In this document: in pieces, positions 62,839 through 64,000 of the stretch
How the letters are laid out: every line of letters starts with the position of its first letter
Position numbering within the stretch: the stretch's first letter is position 1
Assembly: GCF_002217355.1 (NCBI RefSeq)
Contig: NZ_MUHA01000022.1
Span: 22,476 to 86,475, forward strand
Direction of reading: 5' to 3'
From: Flavobacterium oncorhynchi
Lineage (GTDB): Bacteria > Bacteroidota > Bacteroidia > Flavobacteriales > Flavobacteriaceae
Length of the DNA: 64,000 nt
The notes under the pieces: model-generated
Database searches by the model: none
Seen by the model: only the letters and a program-made list of their open reading frames with translations
What the model was told of the DNA's origin: nothing
Translations under genes and position numbers: made by a program

Positions 62839-63069
62839 ATGAATCCAAATAACCTAACTAAAGAATATACAAATGGCGAAGTAACGATTGTTTGGCAATC
62901 TGGAAAATGCATACATTCAACCAATTGTGTCAAAAATAATCCGGATGTTTTTCGTCCAAAAGAAAAACCATGGATTGTAGCTGAAGCTTCGACTTCTGAA
63001 AAAATTATAGAAACTGTAAAAAAATGTCCATCTGGAGCTTTGACATTTTATATGAATAAGAAAAGCTAA
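62839..63069 (+). CDS. YjdI-family (4Fe-4S) mono-cluster protein
   Basis: 76 residues from the ATG at 62839 (MNPNNLTKEYTNGEVTIVWQSGKC). The frame opens earlier (62788), but this Met is placed as in homologues. Cys pattern CIHSTNCV and KKCPSGALTF provides Fer4_19 cluster ligands (three Cys visible, the family's usual set). Small electron carrier of unknown partner. Between pirin and a cytoplasmic YceI gene, which share an operator. Confidence 0.85.
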   Translation: MNPNNLTKEYTNGEVTIVWQSGKCIHSTNCVKNNPDVFRPKEKPWIVAEASTSEKIIETVKKCPSGALTFYMNKKS

Positions 63070-63088
63070 ACTTTACGCATTAGTTTTT

Positions 63089-63250
63089 TGCTACAGATTA
63101 CACAGATTAAAGTGATTCTTAGTCGCCACGAATTTCACAAATTTTCACTAATTAAATTGAGTTAAAAATCAAATAAAAATTAGCAGAAATTTGTGAAACT
63201 CGTGGCGACATATTTTTTTTTAATCCTTTTAATTTGTGTAATCTGTGGCA
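63089..63250. repeat. Nested CACGAATT/GCCACAGATT-type palindromic element
   Basis: Outer arms TGCTACAGATTACACAGATT (63089 on) and its complement ending AATCTGTGGCA (63250), with several mismatches. Inner arms: 32 bp each, at 63122-63153 and 63178-63209. The loop AAATTGAGTTAAAAATC matches that of 56444-56603. Second copy of the same composite. Confidence 0.86.
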
Positions 63251-63272
63251 AAAAACATTACATTTTTTATTT

Positions 63273-63288
63273 CTTAATCTAGGTTAAG
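63273..63288. promoter_or_regulatory. Shared operator upstream of cytoplasmic yceI
   Basis: CTTAATCTAGGTTAAG, 14 of 16 positions palindromic, 38 bp before the -7 element at 63311, as at 61873. Confidence 0.68.
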
Positions 63289-63310
63289 TGCATTACGCTT
63301 ACTCCGACCG

Positions 63311-63318
63311 TAACTTTG
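63311..63318 (+). promoter_or_regulatory. -7 promoter element of cytoplasmic yceI
   Basis: TAACTTTG, preceded by CGACCG as in the pirin promoter. Confidence 0.7.
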
Positions 63319-63357
63319 TCCTATCAAAATGAAATTAATTATTTAAAAAATAAAATT

Positions 63358-63891
63358 ATGGCAACTACAAAATGGTCAATTGACCCAACACACTCAGAAA
63401 TTGGTTTTAAAGTTAAACACATGATGTTTACGAATGTTTCAGGAAAATTTGGAACTTATGATGCAACAATTACTTCAGACGGAGATAATTTCGAAAATGC
63501 AGATATCCAGTTTTCTGGCGATATCGCTTCAATTGATACTGCAAATGCAGACAGAGATGGCCACTTAAGAAGCGGAGATTTCTTTGATGCTGAAAATCAT
63601 CCAAAATTAGCATTCAAAGCTTCCTCTTTCAAAAAAGTAAATGATGGTGAATATGAATTAACTGGTGATTTAGATATTAAGGGTATTTCTAAAACTGTAA
63701 AATTTCCTGTAGAATTTAGCGGAACTATGACTGATCCTTGGGGAAATACAAAAGTAGGTCTTAACATAGAAGGAAAAATTAATCGTAAAGATTGGGGCTT
63801 AAACTGGAACTCAGCTCTTGAAACTGGAGGTGTTTTAGTTGGTGAAGAAGTAAAATTAAACATTGAGTTACAATTTGTAAAACAAGCTTAA
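63358..63891 (+). CDS. Cytoplasmic YceI-family protein
   Basis: 177 residues from the ATG at 63358 (MATTKWSIDPTHSEIGFKVKHMMFTNVSGKFGTYD), with no signal peptide, unlike the exported YceI proteins at 8-12 kb. The full YceI fold is present: FSGDIASIDTANADRDGHLRSGDFFDAENHPKLAFKA and GNTKVGLNIEGKINRKDWGLNW. Members with this short start bind isoprenoid or fatty-acid-type ligands. The longer frame (from 63316) begins at the promoter and is rejected. Sharing an operator with pirin suggests joint control. Confidence 0.95.
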   Translation: MATTKWSIDPTHSEIGFKVKHMMFTNVSGKFGTYDATITSDGDNFENADIQFSGDIASIDTANADRDGHLRSGDFFDAENHPKLAFKASSFKKVNDGEYELTGDLDIKGISKTVKFPVEFSGTMTDPWGNTKVGLNIEGKINRKDWGLNWNSALETGGVLVGEEVKLNIELQFVKQA

Positions 63892-63926
63892 TACTTTATA
63901 AATAGGTTTTAATTTGGTTGGTTAAG

Positions 63927-63962
63927 AAGCCTGCACTTTTTTAGGAAGCGCAGGCTTTTTTT
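63927..63962 (+). terminator. Terminator after cytoplasmic yceI
   Basis: AAGCCTGC, 14-nt loop, GCAGGCTT then a T-run. Confidence 0.85.
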
Positions 63963-63973
63963 GTTTGCTTTTA

Positions 63974-64000
63974 GGAACGGGGGCTTCGACTTCGCTCAGC
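63974..64000. repeat. Truncated start of another dispersed repeat at the window edge
   Basis: The closing bases GGGGCTTCGACTTCGCTCAG are GC-rich and resemble the arm of a known type of flavobacterial intergenic palindrome; the rest lies outside the window. Confidence 0.4.

Overview
The window is a low-GC chromosomal segment that looks like Flavobacterium (Bacteroidota), close to the F. johnsoniae type. The reasons are: the Bacteroidota sigma-A -7 element TAnnTTTG in front of many genes, a DUF5103-type type IX secretion plug protein, weak Shine-Dalgarno sites, many CarboxypepD_reg-like and outer-membrane beta-barrel proteins, and abundant dispersed intergenic palindromes. It is mostly core or conserved-accessory genome. 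I found no prophage, IS element, CRISPR array or clear pseudogene.

Layout. 0-8 kb: dnaG (cut by the window edge, zinc ligands lost), a three-gene ECF sigma / membrane-anchored partner / beta-barrel operon, polyprenyl diphosphate synthase, a lipoprotein and rlmN. 8-12 kb: two exported YceI proteins, a porin-like barrel and a YceI-like protein, with matching FNR-type boxes at identical spacing to the promoters of both YceI genes. A small LEA-like lipoprotein behind a sigma-54 promoter follows. 12-20 kb: an O-methyltransferase, PAP2 and TatA genes, then an operon of three tandem CarboxypepD_reg-like paralogues, a DUF6702 protein and an M1 peptidase. 19-25 kb: PepE, a tandem pair of tRNA-Gly(UCC), a GNAT acetyltransferase, two convergent L,D-transpeptidases and gpmI. 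25-31 kb: a type I secretion-like operon (TetR, ABC, HlyD, TolC) with a TetR-operator-like palindrome and an ABC ATPase with degenerate motifs. 31-41 kb: DUF445, map, a GxxExxY PD-(D/E)XK-like gene framed by inverted repeat arms, a methyltransferase, a SNF2 helicase, the T9SS plug protein, apaG and pruA. 41-47 kb: a beta-propeller and an outer-membrane receptor-like protein opposite a LytS/LytTR two-component pair, plus an orphan of unknown function. 47-54 kb: rsmG, a fatty-acid desaturase, an aminotransferase, a lipoprotein and a U32 peptidase. 54-64 kb: a purT / DUF6370 / Crp operon, the glyoxylate shunt (aceB, aceA) with a divergent ScfR-type regulator, pirin, a YjdI ferredoxin-like protein and a cytoplasmic YceI protein.

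The least explained signal is the intergenic DNA. At least four families of long inverted repeats occur, often nested inside one another. One copy carries a small nuclease-like gene (GxxExxY) between its arms. The other strong signals are cis-regulatory: paired FNR-like boxes, a shared operator and promoter for pirin and YceI, a sigma-54 promoter, a Flavo-1-like RNA and several palindromes overlapping promoters.
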